A stretch of DNA of 64,000 nt, taken from NCBI GenBank assembly GCA_017308235.1, contig JAFKFL010000011.1, positions 372,001 through 436,000 on the forward strand, in the 5' to 3' direction. The stretch's first letter is position 1. Every line of letters starts with the position of its first letter. Of this stretch, positions 34,976 through 43,454 are shown in pieces. This DNA comes from Alphaproteobacteria bacterium. Its GTDB lineage: Bacteria > Pseudomonadota > Alphaproteobacteria > Reyranellales > Reyranellaceae. The notes below the pieces were generated by a model. That model had not been told where the DNA came from and searched no databases. It was given only the letters and a program-made list of their open reading frames with translations. Made by a program: the position numbers and the translations under genes.

Positions 34976-35071
34976 GTCACGCTTCTTCAGTAGGTCTGCT
35001 GGCGTCGGGTCATCAAAAGCAAATTGTTGGAAAGACGCGCGGCCCCGAGGATTACCAAATTCGGGGTAGTG

Positions 35072-36037
35072 ATGTTTGGTTCTGGCAGTTCATTTCATTA
35101 CAGTGCAGCCGAGGCGCTTTCTCGGAAGCTTCGGCTTCTTGGCCTCGACAGTGACGAGGACCAGCGGGCCTTCCTGATGCTGGTCAAAGCCAGAGGCCAG
35201 GTTGGCCGCGGCGAAGACATTGTTCGCGTTGGCAATTCCCCCAACTATCTCTCAGTGCTTCTGGAAGGGCTGGGGTGCCGATACCGAATGGTCGAAAGCG
35301 GTCGCCGCCAGATTTTTACGTTCCAGTATCCGGGTGATTTCTGTGGCTTCGACCGTTATCTGCTGGCGACGGGGGAAGATGCCGTCGGGGCACTGACCGA
35401 CTGCTCGATCGGAGTTATCCGTCATGAAGATATAGAACGGGCCATCAGGCAGTACCCAAGTATCGGTCGCGCATTGTGGCGCGGAACGATGGTCGAGGCG
35501 AATACCTTCCAAGAGAGGCTGCTGAATATCAGCCAACGCCCGGCGCTGACCCGCATCGCCAACATCCTGTGCGAGCAGATGGTCCGGCTCGAAGCCATCG
35601 GGCTTGAGGGGACTGTTCTTTTGATGACCCAAGTCGACCTGGCCGATGCAGCCAGCCTATCCGTGGTTCACGTGAACCGGACCGTTCAGGAATTGCGAGA
35701 GCTCGGCATCCTTTCCAAAAACAGCCGAGCTCTCGAGATCGTCGCCAAGGACCGCCTGATGGCAGTCGCCAACTTCGACAGCAGTTACCTGAATGTGCCG
35801 CGAGCGCCAGTGCCCGGTCCCAGCGCGCTGTCCGAGGAAGCGCCGAGAGCCGGAGGTGCTTCTCGCCAGTCGCCTTTGCCGGGCAACGGTGCGCCGCTGC
35901 TCGGACGCCGGATCTGGCCGGAGAATGACGAGCCGGCCAGCAGATCGCCAAGCCAGGTTTCGCCGCGGAAGCTGCGGTACTGCTCGGCGCGTAGCCGGTC
36001 CGCCAGACGGCCGGCCGGTAGCACGACGTCGTCATAG
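35072..36037 (+). CDS. Crp/Fnr-family transcriptional regulator with a read-through C-terminal tail
   Basis: A cyclic-nucleotide-binding-fold domain (LSVLLEGLGCRYRMVESGRRQIFTFQYPGDFCGFD as its beta-roll core) is followed by a Crp-type winged HTH (VDLADAASLSVVHVNRTVQELRELGIL). It resembles the FixK/Fnr-like regulators common in alphaproteobacteria; no Cys cluster for an Fe-S centre is seen. The conserved part ends near 35794. The last 80 codons are low-complexity, Pro/Ser/Arg-rich and lie antisense to the neighbouring oxidoreductase gene, so they are probably not a functional domain. Start: ATG 35072 or GTG 35069; the frame continues to 35024. It probably regulates the surrounding polysaccharide genes. 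Confidence 0.85.
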   Translation: MFGSGSSFHYSAAEALSRKLRLLGLDSDEDQRAFLMLVKARGQVGRGEDIVRVGNSPNYLSVLLEGLGCRYRMVESGRRQIFTFQYPGDFCGFDRYLLATGEDAVGALTDCSIGVIRHEDIERAIRQYPSIGRALWRGTMVEANTFQERLLNISQRPALTRIANILCEQMVRLEAIGLEGTVLLMTQVDLADAASLSVVHVNRTVQELRELGILSKNSRALEIVAKDRLMAVANFDSSYLNVPRAPVPGPSALSEEAPRAGGASRQSPLPGNGAPLLGRRIWPENDEPASRSPSQVSPRKLRYCSARSRSARRPAGSTTSS

Positions 36038-37248
36038 GTGATGACCGAGTCCTTGGCGATGTCATTCGTCAGTCGGCAGCCTTCAACCAGCCCTTCGGGC
36101 AGGTAGCGACCGGCGCTCATCTCCTCGACATTCACCGCCTCGCCGTAAGTCATGTACATACCGTAGTCGTCGAGAATCTCACCCGCCTTGAGATCGCGCT
36201 TGGCGACGGCACAGACCTCGACCACGGGGCCACCCAGCGGCTTGATGACGGGGTCGCGGAACAGGACCGCGCGCGCAATCGCGTTGGGCACTTCCAAATG
36301 CACCAGATGGTAGGGCAGGAAGAAGGAATAGAGCGGGCCCGGGCCCATCTTGTAGAGGTTGAGATAGTGCTGCTGCTTGGGGTCGGGGTGCTCGGCAAGG
36401 CAGAAGACCTTGGTGAGAGGCGTGCCGACGACATAATCCATGGCGCCGCCCAGTTGGCGCAGCTCCTCGACGTCATATCGCTCGCCGATCTTCATGACGT
36501 CGCCCGTATATTCGACGCCACGCGACATGCCGCGCGTGAGGACTTTGAAGCCGGTCGCATTGCCGACCGCCGACTGCTCGAAGCTGATTTTCGAGCCGTC
36601 GGCGAAGCTCGTCACCATGGAGGGATTTTGACCCCAGCGCTCGGCAAAGCCTTTCTGGGTCGTCGGGTTGCGGTATCGGTCCTGCAGGCCTTTCACGTTG
36701 CCGAGCAGACGAGGGGTGAGACCAAGCCCCTTGACCCAGCGATAGAGGTTCATCTGCAGGCCAGGCTCGTCGCCCTCGCATCCGGTCAGGATCACACCGT
36801 GCCTCTGGGCGTATGTCTGCAGGATAGGCCCGATTGTGGCGTCGAGCTCGGCGTTCATCAGCACGACGTCCTTGCCGTGCCTGAAGGCTTCGATCACGAC
36901 ATGGGCACCGAATTCGACCGAGCCGGTCACGTCGACAAGCACGTCGATATCGGGCGAACGGGCCAACAGCATTGCGTCCTCTGTGACAACCGGGCGCCCG
37001 TGCACCACTGCGTCATCGAGCTGCTGCTGCGAGCTGGTCGATAGGACGTCGTCATAGCCGGCGTATTCGAAGACGCCGATGGCCCGGTCTACTTTCCGGT
37101 TGGATATGGCTGCGACCCGCATGCCGGGCGTGCTGTGGGTGATCTGGTTGGTGAGACCCTGACCCATGAAGCCAGCGCCGATGATGCCCACGCGGATAGG
37201 CTGATTTTGCTCTTCCCTGGCCTTGAGAGCGGTGTCGACGATCCACAT
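35785..37248 (-). CDS. NAD(P)-binding oxidoreductase with SAF domain (homoserine dehydrogenase-like)
   Basis: A 487-residue protein. It has an N-terminal Rossmann fold (VGIIGAGFMGQGL near residue 20), a homoserine-dehydrogenase-like middle (DVLVDVTGSVEFGAHVV, GCEGDEPG), and a C-terminal SAF/AFP-like domain (VCAVAKRDLKAGEILDDYGMYMTYGEA). Proteins of this layout occur in sugar or polysaccharide clusters beside RmlC- and RfbF-like genes, with no reaction known to me. The conserved part ends near 35965; the final 59 codons are low-complexity and overlap the Crp gene in antisense. AGGAGC precedes the ATG. It is last in the cassette of five minus-strand sugar genes. Confidence 0.87.
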   Translation of the reverse strand: MWIVDTALKAREEQNQPIRVGIIGAGFMGQGLTNQITHSTPGMRVAAISNRKVDRAIGVFEYAGYDDVLSTSSQQQLDDAVVHGRPVVTEDAMLLARSPDIDVLVDVTGSVEFGAHVVIEAFRHGKDVVLMNAELDATIGPILQTYAQRHGVILTGCEGDEPGLQMNLYRWVKGLGLTPRLLGNVKGLQDRYRNPTTQKGFAERWGQNPSMVTSFADGSKISFEQSAVGNATGFKVLTRGMSRGVEYTGDVMKIGERYDVEELRQLGGAMDYVVGTPLTKVFCLAEHPDPKQQHYLNLYKMGPGPLYSFFLPYHLVHLEVPNAIARAVLFRDPVIKPLGGPVVEVCAVAKRDLKAGEILDDYGMYMTYGEAVNVEEMSAGRYLPEGLVEGCRLTNDIAKDSVITYDDVVLPAGRLADRLRAEQYRSFRGETWLGDLLAGSSFSGQIRRPSSGAPLPGKGDWREAPPALGASSDSALGPGTGARGTFR

Positions 37249-37311
37249 GGTTTGCTCCTGTCGCGGATTTATTGAATGACCGTGGCGGTCAATTGAGCGG
37301 GCCTTGCGCTG

Positions 37312-37890
37312 TCAGGCCGCTACAAGTGAAAGGGACATCTTGCGCTTCAACTCGCCCTCGATGTCGCGCAAGGGCGGAAAGGCTTGGTCTTTCGGCGAGA
37401 CCACCGACACCGGCAGCGGCCATTCCAGGCCGAGCGCCGGATCGTCGTGCCTCAAGCCGCCCTCCGTGCTGGGGGCGTAGAACTCGCCGACCTGGTAGCT
37501 GGTGTCGGTGCCGTCGCGCAGGGCCTGATAGCCATGCGCGAAACGCTCCGGCACGTAGAGGGCGCGCATGTTCTCCTCGTTGAGCTCCACAGCGATATGC
37601 TGGAGATAGGTTTCGCTCTCGGGTCGGAGGTCGACGATGATGTCGAGAATGGCGCCCCGCGTGCAGCGTACAAGCTTGGTCTCGGCCATCGGCGGGTACT
37701 GGAAGTGCATTCCGCGCAACGTTCCCTTCTTGTGGTTCGATGCGATGTTGGCTTGGGCGATGATGGGCTTCAGCCCATGGTCGCGAAATTCGTGCTGGCA
37801 GAACGTGCGGGCAAAGAAGCCACGTTCGTCGACCCGACGCTCGATATCGATGATGAAGGCGCCCTGGAGCTTGGTCTCGGTGAAGATCAC
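37312..37890 (-). CDS. dTDP-4-dehydrorhamnose 3,5-epimerase-family protein (RmlC-like)
   Basis: A 192-residue cupin of the RmlC family. The signature elements are DERGFFARTF, NHKKGTLRGMHFQ with the catalytic His near residue 62, and VPERFAHGYQAL with the conserved Tyr. It would epimerise a 4-keto nucleotide sugar at C3 and/or C5. No rmlA, rmlB or rmlD lies in the window. Its neighbour RfbF-like enzyme suggests a CDP-linked rather than dTDP-linked substrate. It starts 14 bp after the SDR gene in the same operon. Confidence 0.92.
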   Translation of the reverse strand: MIFTETKLQGAFIIDIERRVDERGFFARTFCQHEFRDHGLKPIIAQANIASNHKKGTLRGMHFQYPPMAETKLVRCTRGAILDIIVDLRPESETYLQHIAVELNEENMRALYVPERFAHGYQALRDGTDTSYQVGEFYAPSTEGGLRHDDPALGLEWPLPVSVVSPKDQAFPPLRDIEGELKRKMSLSLVAA

Positions 37891-37904
37891 GTCCGGCTCC
37901 TCTC

Positions 37905-38987
37905 CTAGCTCGCCGCCGTTGCGATGTTCTCGCTGTGGGCGAGCGCCGCGCCCGCGCGATGCCGCATGTCATCGGCGAGGATGCCCTCGTTGATCAGTTT
38001 CTGGATGTGGCCGATGCGCTGGTAGCGTGGGCCTTCGAACTCCGCGAGTGTGAGGTTCGACTGCTTGTAAGCGGCATAGAGCTGTTCGGCGCCGCGCCGC
38101 GCGTCGTACTGCGGCTTGAAGGCCGGTAGCACGCGCGCGATCTTGTCGAAGCTGACCCGATAGGAGCGCGTATCCGGGCTGGCGTCCGGTGCGAACTCGA
38201 GCTGGCACCCTGGGACGACGTCGGCGACGATCTCCGCGATGTCGCGGATGCGATAGTTGTGGCCGGTCTGGCCGACATTGAAGGCCTGGTTGAAGACCGC
38301 TTCTTCCGGCGCCTCGAGGGCGGCGATGAAAGCGCGCGAGATATCCTCGATATGGACGATCGGCCGCCACGGTGAGCCATCAGACTTGAGATAGATCTTT
38401 CCGGTGGTGACGGCCCAGGCCACGAGGTTGTTGAGCACGATATCGAACCGGATACGCGGCGAGACGCCGTAAGCGGTGGCCGGCCGCAGGAAGGTCGGGC
38501 AGAAGCCGTCACCGGCCAGGGGGGCAATATCCTGCTCCGATCGGACCTTGGAAACGCCGTAAGCTGTGACCGGATTCAGGGCACCGGTCTCGTCCAGCAT
38601 CGCCTCGCCCGCCTGCCCGTAGTTGCTGCATGAGGAGGCCATCAGAAAGCGCCGGACGCCGGCCTGCTTGGCGAGCGCGGCCAGGCGCACACTGGCGCGA
38701 TGGTTGATCGCGTAGGTGAGCTCGGGATTGAAGTTGCTGAGCGGGTCGTTCGACAGCGCCGCGAGATGGATGATGGCATCGAGCCCGTCGAGATCGCCAG
38801 GCTCGATGTCGCGCGTGTCCTTGCGAATATGCGGCACCGGCAAGATGCGCCCGCCCGCGGCGAAAGTGCAGCGTTCATAGAGATCGCTATCGAGGCCCAC
38901 CACCTCGTGGCCTGCCTGCTGCAGCAGGGGAACCATGACGGTGCCGATGTAGCCGAGATGTCCAGTTACCATTACACGCATTGTCAT
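37905..38987 (-). CDS. NAD-dependent epimerase/dehydratase (extended SDR)
   Basis: A 360-residue extended short-chain dehydrogenase acting on nucleotide sugars. The cofactor motif GHLGYIG is near residue 9, and YGVSK contains the catalytic Tyr and Lys, preceded by the MASSCSNYG strand with the Ser. It could be a 4,6-dehydratase, epimerase or reductase; the family cannot be narrowed without comparison. CAGGAGCAGG precedes the ATG. Gaps to its neighbours are 28 and 14 bp, consistent with one transcript. It may supply the 4-keto step needed before the RmlC-like epimerase. Confidence 0.92.
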   Translation of the reverse strand: MTMRVMVTGHLGYIGTVMVPLLQQAGHEVVGLDSDLYERCTFAAGGRILPVPHIRKDTRDIEPGDLDGLDAIIHLAALSNDPLSNFNPELTYAINHRASVRLAALAKQAGVRRFLMASSCSNYGQAGEAMLDETGALNPVTAYGVSKVRSEQDIAPLAGDGFCPTFLRPATAYGVSPRIRFDIVLNNLVAWAVTTGKIYLKSDGSPWRPIVHIEDISRAFIAALEAPEEAVFNQAFNVGQTGHNYRIRDIAEIVADVVPGCQLEFAPDASPDTRSYRVSFDKIARVLPAFKPQYDARRGAEQLYAAYKQSNLTLAEFEGPRYQRIGHIQKLINEGILADDMRHRAGAALAHSENIATAAS

Positions 38988-39015
38988 CCTGCTCCTGTCG
39001 TGCGTTGTCGGCGCG

Positions 39016-39669
39016 TCATTGCACCATCAGCTTTCGGGCATGGAAGGCTTCGGCGAAGCCTTCGGGTGCACGGCACTCCATGCCGCGCAGGCGGGCCAAG
39101 CCCTTGAAGATCTCACCGTCGAACCAGTCCTTCGAGCGCTGGGAGCCGAAATGCTCGTCCAAAAGCTTCGTCTTGCGCTCCATCACCGCCTTGGTGGCGG
39201 GGACGTAGACATTCGGCCGGCCTACATCGCCATCCCACTTCGGAACCTCGTACTCGAGGATCGTGTGGTTGCGGAACGTGTTCCAGGTCAGCTCCGACAC
39301 ATGCCGGTGATCCTGGTGTGCATCGTCGTGCCAGTGACACAGGATCACATGGGGCGAGGTCCGCTTCTTTAGCGCCTCGAACCACTCCTTGATCTCACTG
39401 CCCTGATACGGAAAGAAACCGTCCTTGAACTTTGCCAGATCGATGACAGAGCGGGCTGCCTTGGCAAGGAACGCCGTGGCGGAAGCGTGGGCTTCGTCGG
39501 CGCGTGTGCCCTGGGCACTCAACACCGCCCAGTGCACATCGAGGCGGACGCCACGCTCGATCCAACCCAGAATCGTCGCGCCGGCCCCGATTTCGATGTC
39601 ATCGGAGTGCGCGCCAATACAGAGCAGGGAGAGGCGTTCCCCAGAGGCAGCGAGCCCAAGAGGCTTCAT
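39016..39669 (-). CDS. PIG-L family deacetylase
   Basis: A 217-residue zinc deacetylase of the LmbE/PIG-L family. The metal motifs are [10 protein letters not shown] (AHPDD type) near residue 20 and [13 protein letters not shown] in the middle. Members remove N-acetyl groups from sugars such as GlcNAc-PI, GlcNAc-inositol or nucleotide-linked amino sugars. GAGGAAGG precedes the ATG at 39669, which overlaps the stop of the cytidylyltransferase gene (ATGA). Its place in the sugar cassette suggests that an N-acetyl sugar intermediate is deacetylated. Residues before 39669 in the open frame are not family-like. Confidence 0.92.
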   Translation of the reverse strand: MKPLGLAASGERLSLLCIGAHSDDIEIGAGATILGWIERGVRLDVHWAVLSAQGTRADEAHASATAFLAKAARSVIDLAKFKDGFFPYQGSEIKEWFEALKKRTSPHVILCHWHDDAHQDHRHVSELTWNTFRNHTILEYEVPKWDGDVGRPNVYVPATKAVMERKTKLLDEHFGSQRSKDWFDGEIFKGLARLRGMECRAPEGFAEAFHARKLMVQ

Positions 39670-40478
39670 CCGGCCTTCCTCGTCATGTCGCCCAGCGCCG
39701 TCCCAGGCGCCCCAAGCCTCCAAGGCATGATGCCTTTGTCGACGAGGTCCTCGAGCACCTGCTTGTCCTTTAGTGTGTCCATGGGGCGCCAGAACCCTTC
39801 GTGCCGAAAAGCCATGAGCTGATCGGCCTCGATCAGCCGCTGGAAGGGTGCTTCAACCAATTCGTCGCCGGCTCGCATATAGTCAAAGATCGCCGACCGG
39901 AAGATGAAGAAGCCGCCATTGATCCAGAGATTGGCGTCCTGGCTGGCGCGGATGCGCTGGACCTTGCCACTCGGCCGCATGTCGATCAGGTGCAGGCTGA
40001 AGGACGGACGTACGGCGATAAAGCAGGCGAGTTTGCCACTGGCGCGGAAAGCCTCCGTCATCTCATCAAGATTGACGTCGCAAAGTCCGTCGCTGTAGTT
40101 GGCGTAAAACATCTCTTCGCCTGCGACGTGCTCGCGCACGGCCCACAACCGTTCGCCGATGTTGCGCCAGATGCCGGTGTCGATCATGGCGATACGCCAG
40201 TCCTGTTGCGGATCGCCCAGGATCTCGACCTTGTTGCCGAAGCCCGTGACGACACAGTCGGCATAGGTCTGCGGCTTGTAGTTCAGGAAGAATTCCTTGA
40301 CCACGTTCGCCTTGTAGCCAAGGCACAGGACGAAATCCTTGTGTCCGAACTGGCTGTAGTAATGCATCAGATGCCACAGGATCGGCTTGTCCCCGATCGG
40401 GATCATGGGCTTCGGTATGCTTTCGGCCACGTCACGGATGCGGGTGCCGAGACCGCCACAGAATAGGATCGTCTTCAT
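39666..40478 (-). CDS. Glucose-1-phosphate cytidylyltransferase-like nucleotidyltransferase (RfbF family)
   Basis: A 270-residue nucleotidyltransferase. It starts MKTILFCGGLGTRIRD with the G-G-x-G-T-R motif and continues IPKPMIPIGDKPILWHLMHYY, FVLCLGYKANVVKEFFLNY and WINGGFFIF, all typical of RfbF, which makes CDP-glucose from glucose-1-phosphate and CTP. AAGGA precedes the ATG at 40478. It begins 1 base after the stop of the GT2 gene. The usual partner CDP-glucose 4,6-dehydratase (RfbG) is not recognisable by name; the SDR gene downstream may fill that place. Confidence 0.92.
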   Translation of the reverse strand: MKTILFCGGLGTRIRDVAESIPKPMIPIGDKPILWHLMHYYSQFGHKDFVLCLGYKANVVKEFFLNYKPQTYADCVVTGFGNKVEILGDPQQDWRIAMIDTGIWRNIGERLWAVREHVAGEEMFYANYSDGLCDVNLDEMTEAFRASGKLACFIAVRPSFSLHLIDMRPSGKVQRIRASQDANLWINGGFFIFRSAIFDYMRAGDELVEAPFQRLIEADQLMAFRHEGFWRPMDTLKDKQVLEDLVDKGIMPWRLGAPGTALGDMTRKAG

Positions 40479-40479
40479 C

Positions 40480-41496
40480 TTAATACCGTCCTTGGGCGAA
40501 TTCGGATTGCGCACCGTCGGTGCCTGTATTGACCTGGTGGGGCACCCCCTTGAGGGAGGCAGCATCCAGTGTGCCTTTGCGTACGTCCTTGCCCGAAAGA
40601 GCTTCCGTTGTCGTTCGAATGCACAGGCCGGCGGTCCAGGCGGCGCACGCGGCCTTGGTCATGACTCCGACTGGCTTGCCAACAGGGGCGCCAAAGAAGG
40701 CTTTGATTTGCCGGGCTCGCCGCGAATAGGCCTTCCCGTCAGTGCTCAAGAAACTCTTCAGCTCTCGATGGCTGAGCGCCCAGGACGAGCCGGCATGGAC
40801 CCGTCTGAGGTAGAGGCGTTCGGGAACGGCTCGGAAGCGGCCGAGCAGTGCGAGTTCGGCAAGCATGGCGCGATCGCTGCTGACAAAGTTCAACAAGAGT
40901 TGCGTCTTTGCCAAGGCGTCGCGGCGGATGACGGCAAACATGTGGCTTCCCCAGCGTGCGTTAAAAAGCACATCGCGGAAGCGTTCGGCGGCAACAGGGC
41001 TGTCGCCGATCGAAGCACGGTCTGGTCTTTGTCGGGCACCTGTTTTCGGATCGATATATGTTTCGGTGTCGGCATCGAAGGCAAACACCTCGCCGTCATC
41101 GCCGATGAATGCCGTGGCGCTGTGGGCCAGGATCACGGTCGGATCTGTGTCGAGTATCCGGATGCATTCTTCGAGATAGGTGTTGTCATGGAGGTCATCG
41201 TGCGCAGCCCATTTGAAAAGAGGGGCAGTCGACAACTCGAAGGTGCGGTTGAAGTTGGCAATCGCGCCGAGATTGATCTGGCTGCGGACATAACGAATGC
41301 GCGCATCACGATCGGCGTATGCGCGACAGATCTCTGCCGTACGATCGGTTGAAGCGTTGTCGCTGATGATGATCTCGAAGTCGCGGAAGGTCTGCGCAAG
41401 GAGATGATCGAGCGCTTGCGGCAAGAGCTTCTCGCCGTTGTAGACCGGTAGGCCGATGGATAGTTTCATCATATGGCCGTTGGGTGAGTGAGCCAT
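40480..41496 (-). CDS. Family 2 glycosyltransferase
   Basis: A 338-residue GT2 enzyme (GT-A fold). The catalytic landmarks are LSIGLPVYNGEKLLPQAL at the start, DFEIIISDNASTDRT, and WAAHDDL, which carries the DXD-like acidic pair. It would transfer a sugar from a nucleotide donor in the cytoplasm to the lipid-linked repeat unit. The ATG at 41496 has GGAG and AAAGAG upstream, but the bases around it belong to a module that is repeated before asnB, so the true start may be the ATG at 41472 or 41469 next to the fold. It heads the sugar cassette operon. Confidence 0.9.
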   Translation of the reverse strand: MAHSPNGHMMKLSIGLPVYNGEKLLPQALDHLLAQTFRDFEIIISDNASTDRTAEICRAYADRDARIRYVRSQINLGAIANFNRTFELSTAPLFKWAAHDDLHDNTYLEECIRILDTDPTVILAHSATAFIGDDGEVFAFDADTETYIDPKTGARQRPDRASIGDSPVAAERFRDVLFNARWGSHMFAVIRRDALAKTQLLLNFVSSDRAMLAELALLGRFRAVPERLYLRRVHAGSSWALSHRELKSFLSTDGKAYSRRARQIKAFFGAPVGKPVGVMTKAACAAWTAGLCIRTTTEALSGKDVRKGTLDAASLKGVPHQVNTGTDGAQSEFAQGRY

Positions 41497-41619
41497 TCTC
41501 TTTCCCACTCCATCTTCACCTTGCTCACGTCCGATCATGCGCCCGCTTGGCCGGATGTAGGCAGAAGCGTGTCGTTCGAGGGGTGTGAAGTCAACGAACC
41601 GCCAAGGCTACTCCTCTCG
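41478..41619. repeat. Promoter-module repeat, copy 1 (upstream of the GT2 gene)
   Basis: This stretch aligns along its length with 45521-45674. The last 35 bases (41585-41619) are identical to 45640-45674, and the rest is similar with small gaps, including GAGCCATTC and AAGCGTGT...GTGAAG. Both copies lie just upstream of a minus-strand gene. Similarity continues more weakly outward to the dyad at 41659-41674. Confidence 0.85.
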
Positions 41620-41658
41620 GAACGCCATCTGCTGTCGACTTGAGCAAGGAATTGCCTT

Positions 41659-41674
41659 TACCCAATTAGGGGTA
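41659..41674. promoter_or_regulatory. 16-bp dyad, candidate operator (copy 1)
   Basis: TACCCAATTAGGGGTA has perfect 5-bp arms, TACCC and GGGTA. It lies 40 bp beyond the identical core of the repeat. The second module has a dyad of the same length 41 bp beyond its core. Conservation of the offset argues for a bound regulator. Confidence 0.45.
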
Positions 41675-41756
41675 CCTCTCTTTACGAGGCCGTGCGTCAC
41701 CCAAGCGCCGCTCGTTGTTCTCAACGATCCGACTCGAACGACAGAACATTCCTGGG

Positions 41757-43454
41757 CTAACGCTTGACCAGCGAAAGTCCTTCATCCTGCGTTTCGAACC
41801 CAGCTTCACTCTGCTGCAAAGCATTAGACACAATGGGTCTGCGGTTCGATGCGGATTTGAGGTGATCGGCAAGCCGCAGGGAGAGCGCCACGATGGTCAG
41901 CGACGGATTGGCGTAGCCGCCGGTGGGAAAGACCGACCCTCCTGCAATGTAGAGGTTGGTCATCTCATGCACGCGGCAATTCTCGTTCACGACTCCATGA
42001 GCAGGGTCGCAGTGCATGCGTGTCGTGCCGAGATGGTGCCAATTTCCGTAGACCGCCGGCGGATAGTCCTTGCCTTCAAGGCTTGAAATCACGGTACCTA
42101 CGCCGGCTTCGCGCACGGCGTGACCGAAGATCTCAACGGTCCGCCGGATAGAGTCCCAGTCCAAGTTGGTCAGCTGCCAATCGAGGATCGTCGTTGGGAC
42201 TCCCAGTCGATCTCGTCGTCGGGCGAGTCTTACCCGGGAGGACGTTGATGGCGTCTGTTCGGCCATCACGTCGATGCCGTAGACCTCAGATGGACGGCCG
42301 GAGCGCCACGTGGCGTAGTGTCGGATGATCTGGGGGGCGCCCAGAACACTCCGCAGCGCATGCTTGGCCAATCCCGGTGTTGGAACTCCGAAATGTACCG
42401 ATCTCCGGACGACTTGTGCCGACCGCACGGCTGCTGTCATACCGGACTGATAGGTGGGTTGTAGGCGCAATACGGAGTTGAGCAGCCGCTCCTTTCTCAA
42501 GGTCGCGTCACTCAGCTTGAACATGGCTTCAACGGTCAGGTTCTCGCCGGCGGGCTGATGCTGGTACAGCCTGAACGCGCTTCGATCGAGTTCCGGATGG
42601 GGAATCAGGTATCCGACTGCGGCATCCGGATGTTCCATGAAACATCGGCCCACCAGATCTCGATTGTTGCCGATACCCGCAGGCTGGCTATCTCGTGAGG
42701 CCAGTAGCAGCCGAGCCGTCTCGATTGCCCCTGCAGCCACGACGAAGGTCCGCGCCTGAACCCGGAACCGGTTGCCAGTCAACGTCGCACAGTCGATCCG
42801 CTGCACGCGCCCGCCTTCATCGGCAAGATTCACGGCATTGGCGTGAAGCACGAGGTTGACGTTTCCGGCGCGAGCGAAATCGTCCTCGTATCGGTCGAAT
42901 TTGCTGCGCCTGCCAAACTTGAAGATCACGGACTCGACAAGCTCGGGATTCAAAGGCAACGGAGCCCCGCAACCTTGCGTTTCCCATGTCTTGGTGTCGT
43001 AAGCGAACGGACCTAGCCCGCATACCTGTTGGGCTCGTTCGTAGTAGGGGATGAGTTGCGCCCTATCGATGGGCCAGCCATGCTCCGGCAAGCCGTCTCG
43101 TGTCTCGAAGTCGACCGCGTCGAGCGGCCGCGCATGAACGCCGCGACGTTCATGCCATGCTCGCGATGAGCCGCCGAATGCGCGCACCCTTGTGAACCGA
43201 AGTGGATAATAGGGCTCTCCAGCATTGCGGCCGCGAGTCAGCGCTTGCTCACCGAGGAAATGTCGTCGCAGCACGGTCGGCAAATTGCGAAGGGACTTCG
43301 TGAACTCAAGGCCGCCTCCTTCGAGAAGCACGACCTTTTCGGATCGACCAATGAACTCCCGTGCGATCGAGATTCCAGCGACTCCGGCGCCGACGATGCA
43401 GATGTCGGCTTGCAAGGTCGAGCCTGCGGGGAGGGATCTTGCGTCAGTGAACAC
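41757..43454 (-). CDS. GMC family oxidoreductase
   Basis: A 565-residue FAD-dependent glucose-methanol-choline oxidoreductase. The dinucleotide motif GAGVAGISIAREF lies near residue 22 and VVLLEGGG follows. The C-terminal family region is complete: GNWHHLGTTRMHCDPAHGVV with catalytic His/Asn positions, and LYIAGGSVFPTGGYANPSLT. Bacterial relatives in polysaccharide clusters are thought to oxidise sugar or alcohol groups. The GTG at 43454 has GGAGG upstream and overlaps the end of asnB by 11 bases, so it is probably cotranscribed with it. The acceptor and substrate are unknown. Confidence 0.92.
   Translation of the reverse strand: MFTDARSLPAGSTLQADICIVGAGVAGISIAREFIGRSEKVVLLEGGGLEFTKSLRNLPTVLRRHFLGEQALTRGRNAGEPYYPLRFTRVRAFGGSSRAWHERRGVHARPLDAVDFETRDGLPEHGWPIDRAQLIPYYERAQQVCGLGPFAYDTKTWETQGCGAPLPLNPELVESVIFKFGRRSKFDRYEDDFARAGNVNLVLHANAVNLADEGGRVQRIDCATLTGNRFRVQARTFVVAAGAIETARLLLASRDSQPAGIGNNRDLVGRCFMEHPDAAVGYLIPHPELDRSAFRLYQHQPAGENLTVEAMFKLSDATLRKERLLNSVLRLQPTYQSGMTAAVRSAQVVRRSVHFGVPTPGLAKHALRSVLGAPQIIRHYATWRSGRPSEVYGIDVMAEQTPSTSSRVRLARRRDRLGVPTTILDWQLTNLDWDSIRRTVEIFGHAVREAGVGTVISSLEGKDYPPAVYGNWHHLGTTRMHCDPAHGVVNENCRVHEMTNLYIAGGSVFPTGGYANPSLTIVALSLRLADHLKSASNRRPIVSNALQQSEAGFETQDEGLSLVKR

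Noticed and set aside
36298..37044. 248-residue plus-strand frame
   Set aside because: Antisense to the SAF-domain oxidoreductase.
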